This document shows, piece after piece, positions 14,180-21,901 of a DNA stretch of 24,101 bases; the first letter of the stretch is position 1; the number at the start of each line of letters is the position of its first letter. The notes under the pieces are model-generated. The model was given only the letters and a program-made list of their open reading frames with translations. It had not been told where the DNA came from and made no database searches. The translations under genes were made by a program, and so were the position numbers. The DNA is from Candidatus Omnitrophota bacterium (lineage in GTDB: Bacteria > Ratteibacteria > UBA8468 > MWAK01), in NCBI GenBank assembly GCA_026387085.1, contig JAPLMK010000034.1, positions 1 to 24,101 of the forward strand, written 5' to 3'.

Positions 14180-15437
14180 TACGTTTATCGCGTCCTCTGT
14201 TTTTTCGTAATTTGCGGATTTCCCTCAAAAGGACGGGGGCTAGTTCTTCTTCATTAATCTTGGCAATTTCCCTTCCTTTTGTAAAAAGAAAACCATTCTT
14301 GCGGCCGGCGGCAATGCCGATATCGGCGGCTGCGGCCTCGCCGGGACCGTTAACCTCACAGCCCATTACCGCAATCTTTATCCCCGCGTAATCCCGGGGA
14401 TAACCGGGTAGACATTTAAGTCCGGTTTCTACTTTTTCTAAGATTTTAAAAAGATTAACCTGACAACGGCCGCAGGTCGGACAGGAGATAATTTCCGGGT
14501 AAAAATATCGCAATCCCAACGCCTGAAGAATCTGGCGTCCGGCTTCAATCTCTTCTTCCGGCGGTCCGGAGAGTGAAACCCGGATTGTGTCGCCGATTCC
14601 TTCTTCTAATAGAGAACCGATGCCGATCGCGCTTTTGACCAGCGCCAGATTACCCCGGCCTGATTCGGTGATTCCCAGGTGCAGGGGGTAATCAAACTGC
14701 TGGCGGAAGATGCGGTTTGCCAGAATAGCGGTCCGGACCGAAGATGATTTAAGGGAAACAACCAGGTTTCGGAAATCTTCGGCTTCAAAAATATTCAGGT
14801 AGTTTTTTGCGGCGGAAACCATGGCGTGAGCCAGGGATAGTTCATCCCCCTCACCCCCACCCTCTCCCCTCTGGGGAGAGGGAGAAAAAAAGGGAATCAC
14901 AGGATTAAATTCCTTTCCCTTCCGGGGGGAGGCAACACCAAGAAATTCCTCTCCCTTATGGGGAGAGGTGAGGTGAGAGGCATCAACACTCCTCGCCCCT
15001 CCGGGGAGAGGATGAAGGTGCGGGGGAAGGGAACCGGAGTTGACTCCGACCCTAATGGCAATTTTTCTTTTCTTTGCTTCTTTAATAATCTTCTTAAGCT
15101 GTTCCGGGTTTTTGATGTTACCGGGGTTAAGCCGGATCTTATCCGCGCCGGCTTTGATTGCGCCTAAAGCCAGTTCGCTTTGGAAATGAATATCAGCCAC
15201 CAGGGTCAGCGTGGTCTTTTTCCGGAGTAATTTAAATGCGGTTAAATCATCCCGGTCACGTATTGCCAGGCGGATAATATCTGCACCGGCATTTTGAATG
15301 GAATGGATTTGATTCAGCGTCTGGCGGAGATCCGCAGTTTTTGTTTTAGTCATCCCCTGAATAGAAACAGGGGCGTTGCCGCCGATAATCAAACTACCGG
15401 CTTGGACCGGATGAGAGGTTCTCTTTCGGAAAGCCAT
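14163..15437 (-). CDS. ispG: 4-hydroxy-3-methylbut-2-enyl diphosphate synthase with in-frame repeat insertion
   Basis: IspG (GcpE) makes HMBPP from MEcPP using a [4Fe-4S] cluster, the penultimate MEP step. The TIM-barrel domain starts with GGNAPVSIQGMT. The cluster domain has C319 and C322 (CPTCGR), C360 (VMGCEVNGPGE) and ligand E367, all intact. At 424 residues it is longer than typical because residues about 138-198 are foreign. They are rich in Ser, Pro, Gly and Glu (SPHKGEE, SPSPQRGEGGGEGDE) and are encoded by a 181-bp repeat composite placed in a loop after GVNSGSL. The last residues (SHSLG) come from another repeat. It follows rseP by 52 bases and has no clear ribosome-binding site. Confidence 0.95.
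   Translation of the reverse strand: MAFRKRTSHPVQAGSLIIGGNAPVSIQGMTKTKTADLRQTLNQIHSIQNAGADIIRLAIRDRDDLTAFKLLRKKTTLTLVADIHFQSELALGAIKAGADKIRLNPGNIKNPEQLKKIIKEAKKRKIAIRVGVNSGSLPPHLHPLPGGARSVDASHLTSPHKGEEFLGVASPRKGKEFNPVIPFFSPSPQRGEGGGEGDELSLAHAMVSAAKNYLNIFEAEDFRNLVVSLKSSSVRTAILANRIFRQQFDYPLHLGITESGRGNLALVKSAIGIGSLLEEGIGDTIRVSLSGPPEEEIEAGRQILQALGLRYFYPEIISCPTCGRCQVNLFKILEKVETGLKCLPGYPRDYAGIKIAVMGCEVNGPGEAAAADIGIAAGRKNGFLFTKGREIAKINEEELAPVLLREIRKLRKNRGRDKRSHSLG
14846..15026. repeat. Composite repeat inserted in ispG
   Basis: The 181-bp segment begins CCCCCTCACCCCCACCCTC and ends GAGGATGAAGGTGCGGGGG, imperfect inverted ends of the CCTCTCCCC hairpin family. Hairpin copies lie at 14861-14881, 14947-14967 and 14992-15011, with a degraded one near 14910-14932. 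All of it is open in the ispG frame with no stop codon, adding about 60 codons. The arrangement looks like nested or tandem insertion of one family. Confidence 0.85.
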
Positions 15438-15489
15438 CAGATAAGATTTCGTCGTGCGGCCCTACCGCTTATGATACGTGGAGACAAAT

Positions 15490-16563
15490 TTAGGGTCGCT
15501 TGCTGAAAATTCGTAAAATATCGTTGTAGGTAACGAAGAGCGCCAGGAGGATTATCAGGCCAAATCCGACGGTTTGAGATATTTCCAGAAAACGACGGCT
15601 GGGCTTGCGTTTCCGGATGCCCTCAATCAGCACGCCGGCAACATGCCCGCCGTCAAGCATCGGAAAAGGAAACAGGTTTACAATAGCAAGGTTTACACTT
15701 AAGAGCGCCAGAAAGTAAAGAAAACCGCTCCAACCGGCCTTAACAAACTGTCCGGTCATCTGGGCGATGCCTACCGGACCGGCTAGTTCCCGGGTAGAAA
15801 GTTCGCGAGTGAATAGTTTGCCCAGATAATAAAAGATAAGCCCGGCTACCCGGACCGTCTCTTTGCCGGCCCTGCCGAATGCCGGGATAACCCAGCACTT
15901 TTCCCTGCTTACGGCCGGTACAATTCCAATCAAACCAACGGTCTTTTGTCCCTGCGCGGTCTTAATCGTTTCGGTCTTTGGAATAACGTTAAAATTTAAA
16001 ACTTCTTTTCCCCGAAGAACCTCCAACTTAATTTCCTGACCCGGGTATCGTTTAATCTCCCCGGAGAGAGTCAACCAGTCGGTTACCTTTTTACCGGAGA
16101 CCCGGGTTACCAAGTCCCCGCTCTTAATTCCAACGCTTTGAGCCGGAGAGCCCGGTTGTATTTCACCCACCAGCGGCTGCCGGTAATTAACTGTTTGTAT
16201 TCCCAACATAAAGACGAGCGCAAAAACCAGAAATCCCAAAACGAGATTATGAATCGAACCCATAATCAGAATCAGGGCGCGCTGTCCGGCCGGTTTAGCA
16301 AAATATTCATCACCTTTGGGCTCTTCCTTGCCGTAACCGTCTTCTCCGGCCAGTTTTACCGCGCCGCCAAACGGAATCAGGGCAACCTGATAGAGCGTAT
16401 CCCCTCTCTTGAAACCAAAAAGCTTGGGTCCGAAACCAAAAGTAAATAACTCTACCCGCACCCCGCATTTCCGGGCGGTCCAGAAATGGCCGAGTTCATG
16501 GGAGATGATTAATACCCCGAAAATAAAGATAACCGCCAGAATATGAATTAAGTAAACTATCAT
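15490..16563 (-). CDS. rseP: RIP-type zinc metalloprotease (site-2 protease)
   Basis: RseP cuts membrane-embedded anti-sigma factors and signal peptides. From the ATG at 16563 the protein has 357 residues and starts at the first membrane helix (MIVYLIHILAVIFIFGVLII). The zinc site is H22-E23-x2-H26 (HELGH). A single PDZ-like domain follows in the middle (GSPAQSVGIKSGDLVTRVSG), and the second metal motif is NLFPFPMLDGGH in a later helix. A longer start at 16644 would add sequence that does not look membrane- or family-like. The 200-base gap before it holds no repeat I can recognise and no convincing promoter, only an isolated TTGACA and an AT-rich TAAAAT near the ATG. Its place beside dxr and ispG is common. 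Confidence 0.95.
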   Translation of the reverse strand: MIVYLIHILAVIFIFGVLIISHELGHFWTARKCGVRVELFTFGFGPKLFGFKRGDTLYQVALIPFGGAVKLAGEDGYGKEEPKGDEYFAKPAGQRALILIMGSIHNLVLGFLVFALVFMLGIQTVNYRQPLVGEIQPGSPAQSVGIKSGDLVTRVSGKKVTDWLTLSGEIKRYPGQEIKLEVLRGKEVLNFNVIPKTETIKTAQGQKTVGLIGIVPAVSREKCWVIPAFGRAGKETVRVAGLIFYYLGKLFTRELSTRELAGPVGIAQMTGQFVKAGWSGFLYFLALLSVNLAIVNLFPFPMLDGGHVAGVLIEGIRKRKPSRRFLEISQTVGFGLIILLALFVTYNDILRIFSKRP

Positions 16564-16763
16564 GATATCTATTTTACCACATATTTGATGATTATTTAAA
16601 CTGAAATGACCGGCAATCAATAAGACCGCCCTGCCTGAATTCAAAATTCTTAACCGTCTTTTCCGTAAATTCGATCACTTTCCAGAGTCGGATACCTTGT
16701 CAAACAAAATAAGTGATATTATTCTGATGGGTTTAAACAGGCGACAAAACCCCGGCGCACATG

Positions 16764-18059
16764 TTAGCTGTTTGCAGTATCAGTGAGAAAAAGCGCTTTT
16801 AATTTACACTCGTCATACTCTTGTCTGGCGTCAGAACCAAAGGTAATTCCGCCGCCAATCCCCATTTCGCCCTCCGCTCCGGTAATCGTCATGGTGCGGA
16901 TGGCCACGTTAAAGATTGCGTCACGGTTCGGGAAGAAGACCCCCACTGCTCCGGTATAGACGGCGCGCTCCTCCTTTTCCAACTCCCGGATTATTTCCAT
17001 TGTTCGAATTTTGGGCGCGCCGGTAACCGAACCGGAAGGGAAAATGGCTTCGAACAAGTCCCCGAAGGAAAGGTTCTCCTTAAGGATACCGGAAATAGTG
17101 GATGTCATCTGAAAGAGCGTTTCATATTCTTCGATATCAAAGAGCGAATCTGTCCGGACCGTACCCACCTCGGAAACCCGGCCTAAATCACTGCGCAAAA
17201 GGTCAACGATCATTACATTTTCGGAGCGCTCTTTAGGGCTCTGCTCCAAAAGTTGTATCTGCTGCTTGTCCCGGCAAGCATCTTTCCCCCGGCCAATGGT
17301 GCCTTTCATCGGCCGGACCGTAATTTTCCGGCCGGACTTACGGAAGAAGAGTTCCGGAGAAAAAGAGAGCAGCGAAAAGTCGCGGTCCTTGATGAAAGCA
17401 GAATAAGCGACCGTTTGTCTTTCCCGCAGGTCCCGGTAAAGTCCGAAGGAAGAGCCGGAGAAATTAAATTTGCATTTCAGGGTATAGTTGACCTGGTAAG
17501 TATCTCCGGCCGCGATCAGTTCTTTGATGCGGCGGACATTTTTTTGATATTCGGTAAAACCAACAGTAAGCAGGGGGTTTTTTAAGGTATAATTTTTCGG
17601 AGAGCCGGATTCCTCCGGCAGAGAACCGCCGGTAAAGAGGCCGGATTGATGGTCAAATATCAGCGGGTTTCGAAAGAGATAAAAACAAGCCAGGGGGAAA
17701 GGCGAGGACGGTGACCTTATAACCGTAGCAGCTTGATTCATCGAGCCCGCCGGCGCCGTCCTCATTTGCCAAGGCTTCGGCGGACACGTGGATGGCGCCC
17801 CTACATTAAAAGAATTGCCGGCTTCGTATGAAAAGAAACCAGCCAGGTAATAGCCGGAGAGTAAAAGAGATTCTATCTGATTGAAAAACAGGGGCAAATC
17901 AGAATAATTATTGATTTCAATTTTACCGTCCGGTTCAAAAAAGATATAGGATAGAAGGTTTTGGGAATCAACGCGGGTCGTTTCCAGGAGCGCAAAAGGT
18001 TCTTTGTCGGCCAGAAAAGAGAGGATGTTTTGAATTGGTAAATAATGATAAGGAGTCAT
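16764..18059 (-). CDS. pabB: Aminodeoxychorismate synthase component I with in-frame repeat insertion
   Basis: PabB converts chorismate to aminodeoxychorismate, the precursor of p-aminobenzoate and folate. The chorismate-binding domain is complete: TYQVNYTLK near 187, SPELFF, RPMKGTIGRG with K252 (the lysine typical of PabB rather than TrpE), ENVMIVDLLRSDLGRV, PSGSVTGAPK and IGGGITFGSDARQEYDECKLKA. Residues about 86-120 (VGAPSTCPPK to RSPSSP) interrupt the N-terminal domain between FSYEAG and the strand ACFYLF, and are encoded by a repeat. The ATG is one base after the dxr stop, so the genes are coupled. A glutamine amidotransferase partner (pabA) is not in the window. Confidence 0.93.
   Translation of the reverse strand: MTPYHYLPIQNILSFLADKEPFALLETTRVDSQNLLSYIFFEPDGKIEINNYSDLPLFFNQIESLLLSGYYLAGFFSYEAGNSFNVGAPSTCPPKPWQMRTAPAGSMNQAATVIRSPSSPFPLACFYLFRNPLIFDHQSGLFTGGSLPEESGSPKNYTLKNPLLTVGFTEYQKNVRRIKELIAAGDTYQVNYTLKCKFNFSGSSFGLYRDLRERQTVAYSAFIKDRDFSLLSFSPELFFRKSGRKITVRPMKGTIGRGKDACRDKQQIQLLEQSPKERSENVMIVDLLRSDLGRVSEVGTVRTDSLFDIEEYETLFQMTSTISGILKENLSFGDLFEAIFPSGSVTGAPKIRTMEIIRELEKEERAVYTGAVGVFFPNRDAIFNVAIRTMTITGAEGEMGIGGGITFGSDARQEYDECKLKALFLTDTANS
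17704..17803. repeat. Repeat segment inserted in pabB
   Basis: About 100 bp of sequence unlike the family codes for residues about 86-120 of PabB. Its core, 17704-17763, has inverted ends GAGGACGG/CCGTCCTC, extendable by a few pairs. The adjoining part (17764-17803) contains GTGTCCGCCGAAGCC and GTAGGGGCGCCATCC on the minus strand, which have the look of dispersed intergenic repeats. Only one copy occurs here, so the exact edges are uncertain. Confidence 0.6.
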
Positions 18060-18060
18060 T

Positions 18061-19218
18061 TCATTGCGAAAAAGAGCCCGAGGCGTTAACGGGAATCCCT
18101 AAAAGAAAACGGGTTAGTTGCCGGGTTTCTTCGGAAATTTTCAGCACTTCGGCCAGGGTCAACCGGGCCGATAGCGTTTCTTTTGTCAAAACCCTTTTCA
18201 CCAGCGGCAGAATTTTTTCAAATTCAATCAACCCGTTCAGGAAAGCGCTAACTGCTTCTTCGTTTGCCACGGAAAATATTGCCGGATAACCACCACCCTT
18301 TTTTAGGACGCGATAGGCAAGAGTCAAAGCCGGAAACTGCCGGTGATTCGGCCGGTAAAAAGTGAGATTACCCAGCTCCTCCAGGCAAAGCGAACGCGCT
18401 ATCGAATTGACCGGCGGTCTTTCCGGCCAGAAAAGCCCGGAGGCAATTGAGAGCCGCATATCAGGGGCGGAAAGATTGGCCATCGTAAAACCATCGTCAA
18501 ATTCAACCATCCCGTGAACAGCAACCTGCGGATGAATTAAAACTCCGATTTTTTCCGGCGGCAAACCGAAAAGATAATGCGCTTCAATTATTTCCAGGGC
18601 TTTATTTACCATCGTAGCGCTGTCAACGGTAACCTTGGGGCCCATCTTCCAGACCGGATGGGCCAAAACATTCCGCAAACTCACTTTTCCCTTCTTTTTT
18701 TTCCAAAATGGACGTTCCGGAAAGGCCGAAATGATTTGGAAGATGGCGTTATGTTCGCTATCCAGCGGAATAATTTGAACGCCGGATTTTTTTGCCGCAT
18801 CGATTAGGAGGTTGCCGGCCATTACCAACGCTTCCTTGCTGGCCAGCGCTAGGTTTGCGCCTGATTCGACGGACCAAAAAGCCGGCATCAGAGAATCGGT
18901 GCCGGGAATTGCCAGGATTACCAGGTCCACTTCCGGCCAGAAAATCATCCGGCGCAATCCATTGCTTCCGGAAAGGAACTTCGTTCCTTCTCCGAAACCT
19001 TTCTTAGCTAAAACAGCGCGCTCAGAAATACTTTCACCGGTTAAAGTTACTGCCTCCGGTTTGAATTCAGCCGCTTGTTTTTTCAGTAATCCAACCCGGC
19101 TGTGAGCGGAAAGGCCCACAACCTTAAATCGGTCCGGAAAACGCCGGACAACTGCCAGCGTGTTTTGCCCGATGGAACCGGTAGAGCCGAGAATAATAAT
19201 TCTTTTTTGATTGGACAT
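18061..19218 (-). CDS. dxr: 1-deoxy-D-xylulose 5-phosphate reductoisomerase, active-site segment missing
   Basis: Dxr makes MEP from DXP with NADPH. The 385-residue protein has the NADPH loop GSTGSIG at 11-17, SKEALV near 128, the metal site D153-S154-E155, H188 (HPVWKMG), and S200, N205, K206 and E209 (VDSATMVNKALE). The usual segment with SGGPF, which holds a phosphate-binding serine (S186 in E. coli), is absent. Between E155 and H188 there are only 33 residues, and a lysine-rich stretch (FWKKKKGK) replaces it. Either this is an in-frame deletion or a divergent loop. It lies 13 bases after uppS and abuts pabB. Confidence 0.93.
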   Translation of the reverse strand: MSNQKRIIILGSTGSIGQNTLAVVRRFPDRFKVVGLSAHSRVGLLKKQAAEFKPEAVTLTGESISERAVLAKKGFGEGTKFLSGSNGLRRMIFWPEVDLVILAIPGTDSLMPAFWSVESGANLALASKEALVMAGNLLIDAAKKSGVQIIPLDSEHNAIFQIISAFPERPFWKKKKGKVSLRNVLAHPVWKMGPKVTVDSATMVNKALEIIEAHYLFGLPPEKIGVLIHPQVAVHGMVEFDDGFTMANLSAPDMRLSIASGLFWPERPPVNSIARSLCLEELGNLTFYRPNHRQFPALTLAYRVLKKGGGYPAIFSVANEEAVSAFLNGLIEFEKILPLVKRVLTKETLSARLTLAEVLKISEETRQLTRFLLGIPVNASGSFSQ

Positions 19219-19231
19219 AGTAATCCGGTAA

Positions 19232-19921
19232 CTAAATTTCTCCGAAGCGCCGTTTCCGCTCTTTGAAGGCGGCGAGCGCGGAGGTAAATTCCGGGACGCT
19301 GAAATCCGGCCAGAGGGTTTGGGTAAAATGCAATTCCGCGTAAGCGGCCTGAAAAAGAAGAAAATTAGACAACCGCAACTCTCCGCTGGTACGGATGATT
19401 AAATCCGGAGGTGGTAATTCCCGGGTGTCAAGATATCGGCTGAAAAGGTCTTCGGTAATTTGAGACGGTTTTAGTTTTCCCGCCAGTACGTCTTCGCTGA
19501 TTTTCCGCGTTGCCCTTACGATTTCATCCCGGCTTCCGTAATTGAGGCAGAGCATGACATTAACTTTTCGGCAGGAAGCAGTTTCTGATTCACAGTGCGC
19601 CATTAAGTTCTGCAGGGTTTTAGGAAAAGCGGTCCGCTCACCTAAAAAAAGAATCCGCACGCCTTCTTTTTTCATTCCGGCCGTTTTGTTTTTTATTTTT
19701 TCCGCGAAAAGTTTAACCAGAAAATTGACTTCTTTTCCCGGCCGGTTCCAATTTTCGGTAGAAAAAGCATAAAGTGATAAATATTTGACGCCAATATCCG
19801 GACAAACGCGCACAATTTCATCAATCCGGTCCGCACCGGCTTTGTGGCCGAAAATCCTCGGCCGTCCGTGTTTTTTAGCCCAACGGCCGTTCCCGTCCAT
19901 AATGATTCCGACGTGTATCAA
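19232..19921 (-). CDS. uppS: Undecaprenyl diphosphate synthase (cis-prenyltransferase)
   Basis: UppS builds the C55 lipid carrier for peptidoglycan and O-antigen from isoprenoid units made by the MEP pathway. The 230-residue protein starts IHVGIIMDGNGRWAKKHG with catalytic D9 and has SLYAFSTENWNRP, CLNYGSRDEI, and the ending RTSGELRLSNFLLFQAAYAELHFTQ. The probable start is TTG at 19921. An in-frame TGA lies just upstream, so no longer version exists. The ribosome-binding site AAGGTGAGGGGGG is provided by a repeat that fills the whole lptB-uppS gap. cdsA, often next to uppS, is not here. Confidence 0.94.
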   Translation of the reverse strand: MIHVGIIMDGNGRWAKKHGRPRIFGHKAGADRIDEIVRVCPDIGVKYLSLYAFSTENWNRPGKEVNFLVKLFAEKIKNKTAGMKKEGVRILFLGERTAFPKTLQNLMAHCESETASCRKVNVMLCLNYGSRDEIVRATRKISEDVLAGKLKPSQITEDLFSRYLDTRELPPPDLIIRTSGELRLSNFLLFQAAYAELHFTQTLWPDFSVPEFTSALAAFKERKRRFGEI

Positions 19922-19924
19922 AAT

Positions 19925-19963
19925 CCCCCCTCACCTTGCATCCTCTCCCGATGGGGAGAGGGG
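19925..19963 (-). repeat. CCTCTCCCC/GGGGAGAGG-family hairpin (lptB to uppS gap)
   Basis: On the minus strand it reads CCCCTCTCCCCATCGGGAGAG, then GATGCAAGGTGAGGGGGG. It begins directly after the lptB stop codon and ends three bases before the TTG of uppS. It thus replaces the entire gap and provides the ribosome-binding site of uppS. It is the same family as the ispG insert. Confidence 0.8.
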
Positions 19964-20680
19964 TTATAAGGTAAATGTTTCCCCGAGGTAAAAACGTCTG
20001 GCTTCCGGATTGTTTACCAGTTCCGGTCCGGAACCGGAAATCAGGATTTTCCCCTGAAAGACAAGATAGGAACGATCCGTAATTGACAGGGTTTCGCGGA
20101 CGTTGTGGTCGGTAATTAAAATTCCGATACCGGAACGGGCCAGGTTTCGGATAATCCCGCGGATATCTTCGATGGTAATCGGGTCGATTCCGCTGAACGG
20201 TTCATCCAGCAGAAGGTATGCGGGATTAAGCACGAGACTGCGGGCAATCTCAACTTTGCGTCTTTCTCCGCCGGAGAGGGTGCCGGCAATTTGCGACGCA
20301 AGTGAATTCAAGCCCATCTTTTCCAACACTTCTAACCGGCGTTTTTTCTGTTCTTGCGCCGAAAGCGGCTGAAATTGAAGAACGGCAGTCAGGTTATCTT
20401 CCACAGTTAATTTACGGAAAACTGATGATTCCTGCGGCAAGTAACCGAGTCCTAATCTCGCCCGACGATACATCGGCAATCGGGTTATTTCTTTATCGTC
20501 CAAACGGACACTTCCTTGATCCGGACGAAGCCAGCCGACCAGAAGGTAAAAGGTGGTTGTTTTGCCGGCTCCGTTCGGTCCGAGCAGCCCGACGATTTCA
20601 CCTTTTTCCACCTTGAGGGAAAGGCCGTTTACCGCCGGCTTGTCGCGATAACTTTTAACAAGATTTTCGGCTGAGAGCAT
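19964..20680 (-). CDS. lptB: LPS export ABC transporter ATP-binding protein
   Basis: LptB powers transport of lipopolysaccharide from the inner to the outer membrane, with LptF, LptG and LptC, which are not in this window. The ATG at 20680 gives 238 residues starting MLSAENLVKSYRDKPAVNGL. Motifs are Walker A GPNGAGKTT (34-42), the signature LSGGERRKVEIARSL, Walker B LLLDEPFSGIDP, and the LptB-typical TDHNVRETLSITDRSY. It ends YLGETFTL. A GTG start at 20713 is possible but would translate a repeat hairpin (RPFQGRPPNI), so the ATG is preferred. Its presence supports an outer membrane with LPS. Confidence 0.93.
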   Translation of the reverse strand: MLSAENLVKSYRDKPAVNGLSLKVEKGEIVGLLGPNGAGKTTTFYLLVGWLRPDQGSVRLDDKEITRLPMYRRARLGLGYLPQESSVFRKLTVEDNLTAVLQFQPLSAQEQKKRRLEVLEKMGLNSLASQIAGTLSGGERRKVEIARSLVLNPAYLLLDEPFSGIDPITIEDIRGIIRNLARSGIGILITDHNVRETLSITDRSYLVFQGKILISGSGPELVNNPEARRFYLGETFTL

Positions 20681-20690
20681 AATGTTCGGT

Positions 20691-20718
20691 GGGCGGCCCT
20701 GGAAGGGCCGCACTACAT
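20691..20718. repeat. GCGGCCCT/AGGGCCGC hairpin before lptB
   Basis: An eight-base-pair perfect stem (GCGGCCCT/AGGGCCGC) with a three-base loop, flanked by GTAGT on the minus strand, lies between the ruvB stop and the lptB ATG. It resembles short dispersed hairpins. A weaker related string, AGGGCCGCAC, occurs before ispG near 15456. It could be a repeat or an mRNA structure between the two genes. Confidence 0.55.
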
Positions 20719-20736
20719 TACCACGATTAAGTGTAA

Positions 20737-21771
20737 TTAAAAAAGTTTAGACTGGTCAGACAATGAGGCCGGAATCTCCAGGTTAAGATGCTGATAGGCG
20801 CGTGGTGTGGCGCGTCTTCCTTTCAGGGTCCGCTCCAGATATCCTTCCCGGACCAGAAACGGCTCGTAAATTTCTTCCAGGGTATCCACCTCCTCGCCGA
20901 CTGCTACCGAGAGTGTTTTAACCCCCACCGGTCCGCCGGAAAATTTGTGGATGATAACCTCCAGAATACGCTTGTCCATCTCATCCAATCCGAACCGGTC
21001 AACATCCATACTGTCCAGCGCCGAAACAACTAATTTCTGTTGAATTGTATTTTCGCCGGAAACCTGGGCAAAATCCCGCACCCGGCGCAAAAGACGGTTG
21101 GCAATTCTGGGTGTTCCGCGGCTGCGCCGCGCGATTTCTCCGGAAGCCCCCTCCTCAATCTTAATCTTGAGGATTCCGGCGGAACGCCGTACAATATCCG
21201 CTAAATTATCCGGCGGATAATAATCCAACCGTAAGTTGATGCCGAACCGGGACCGCAGGGGCGCGGTTAAAAGACCGGCGCGGGTGGTAGCGCCAATCAG
21301 GGTAAATGGTTCCAGAGTCAGCCGGATGGAGTTGGCGCGCGGACCGTCACCGGTCATAATGTCGATGTGAAAATCCTCCATCGCGCCGTACAAGTATTCC
21401 TCAACCGTGTGGTTAAGGCGGTGAATTTCATCAATAAAAATAATGTCGGACCGGCCGAGGTTGGTTAAAAGTCCGGCCAGGTCTCCGGGCCGTTCAATCG
21501 CGGGGCCGGAAGTGGCTTTAACTTGTACGCCCATTTCCGCGCCGATAATATGCGCCAAGGTAGTTTTGCCTAGTCCCGGCGGGCCGGAAAATAACGTGTG
21601 GTCAAGCGGGTCTTTGCGTTCGGATGCGGCCTGGATGAAAATCTTCAGATTTCTTTTCAGTTTATCCTGACCGATAAAATCATCCAAACTGATTGGACGC
21701 AAGGCAATATCATACTTTGTATCTTCAGGAAGAGTATCGGGCGCGGTAAGGTCAATTCGTTTTTTTTCCAT
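20737..21771 (-). CDS. ruvB: Holliday junction branch migration ATPase RuvB
   Basis: RuvB forms hexameric rings that drive branch migration with RuvA. The 344-residue protein has Walker A GPPGLGKTT at 63-71, Walker B IIFIDEIHRL at 110-119, sensor GATTRAG near 160, and arginine finger RSRFG near 174. The C-terminal winged helix ends with FLVREGYLERTLKGRRATPRAYQHL. No clear ribosome-binding site precedes the ATG. It is separated from ruvA by a repeat element, unlike the tight ruvAB spacing common elsewhere. Confidence 0.98.
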   Translation of the reverse strand: MEKKRIDLTAPDTLPEDTKYDIALRPISLDDFIGQDKLKRNLKIFIQAASERKDPLDHTLFSGPPGLGKTTLAHIIGAEMGVQVKATSGPAIERPGDLAGLLTNLGRSDIIFIDEIHRLNHTVEEYLYGAMEDFHIDIMTGDGPRANSIRLTLEPFTLIGATTRAGLLTAPLRSRFGINLRLDYYPPDNLADIVRRSAGILKIKIEEGASGEIARRSRGTPRIANRLLRRVRDFAQVSGENTIQQKLVVSALDSMDVDRFGLDEMDKRILEVIIHKFSGGPVGVKTLSVAVGEEVDTLEEIYEPFLVREGYLERTLKGRRATPRAYQHLNLEIPASLSDQSKLF

Positions 21772-21796
21772 CTGAATTAATAATGACAGGTCTATC

Positions 21797-21892
21797 TGTC
21801 ATCCTGAACCCTTCGCGTTGCTTAAGGGTAAACTCCGTGAAGGATTTCGCAGTTAAAAACGAGATTCTTCGCAGGAACGGCTCAGAATGACA
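21797..21892. repeat. TGTCATCCTGA/TCAGAATGACA palindromic repeat (ruvA-ruvB gap)
   Basis: A 96-bp element with inverted ends matching at 10 of 11 bases and internal short pairings. A further hairpin (TGACAG/CTGTCA) adjoins at 21784-21801. It fills the gap between ruvA and ruvB. The TGTCATCCTGA motif resembles a widespread class of dispersed bacterial repeats; this is from general memory, not a search. Confidence 0.75.
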
Positions 21893-21901
21893 TGTATTAC
21901 C

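Noticed and set aside
16564..16644. Longer RseP start adding 27 residues
   Set aside because: The first membrane helix with HELGH normally lies at the very N-terminus; the extra part is unlike the family.
16564..16763. Possible promoter for rseP (TTGACA in the gap, TAAAAT near the ATG)
   Set aside because: The perfect TTGACA has no -10 at 16-18 bases, and TAAAAT lacks a convincing -35, so neither could be supported.
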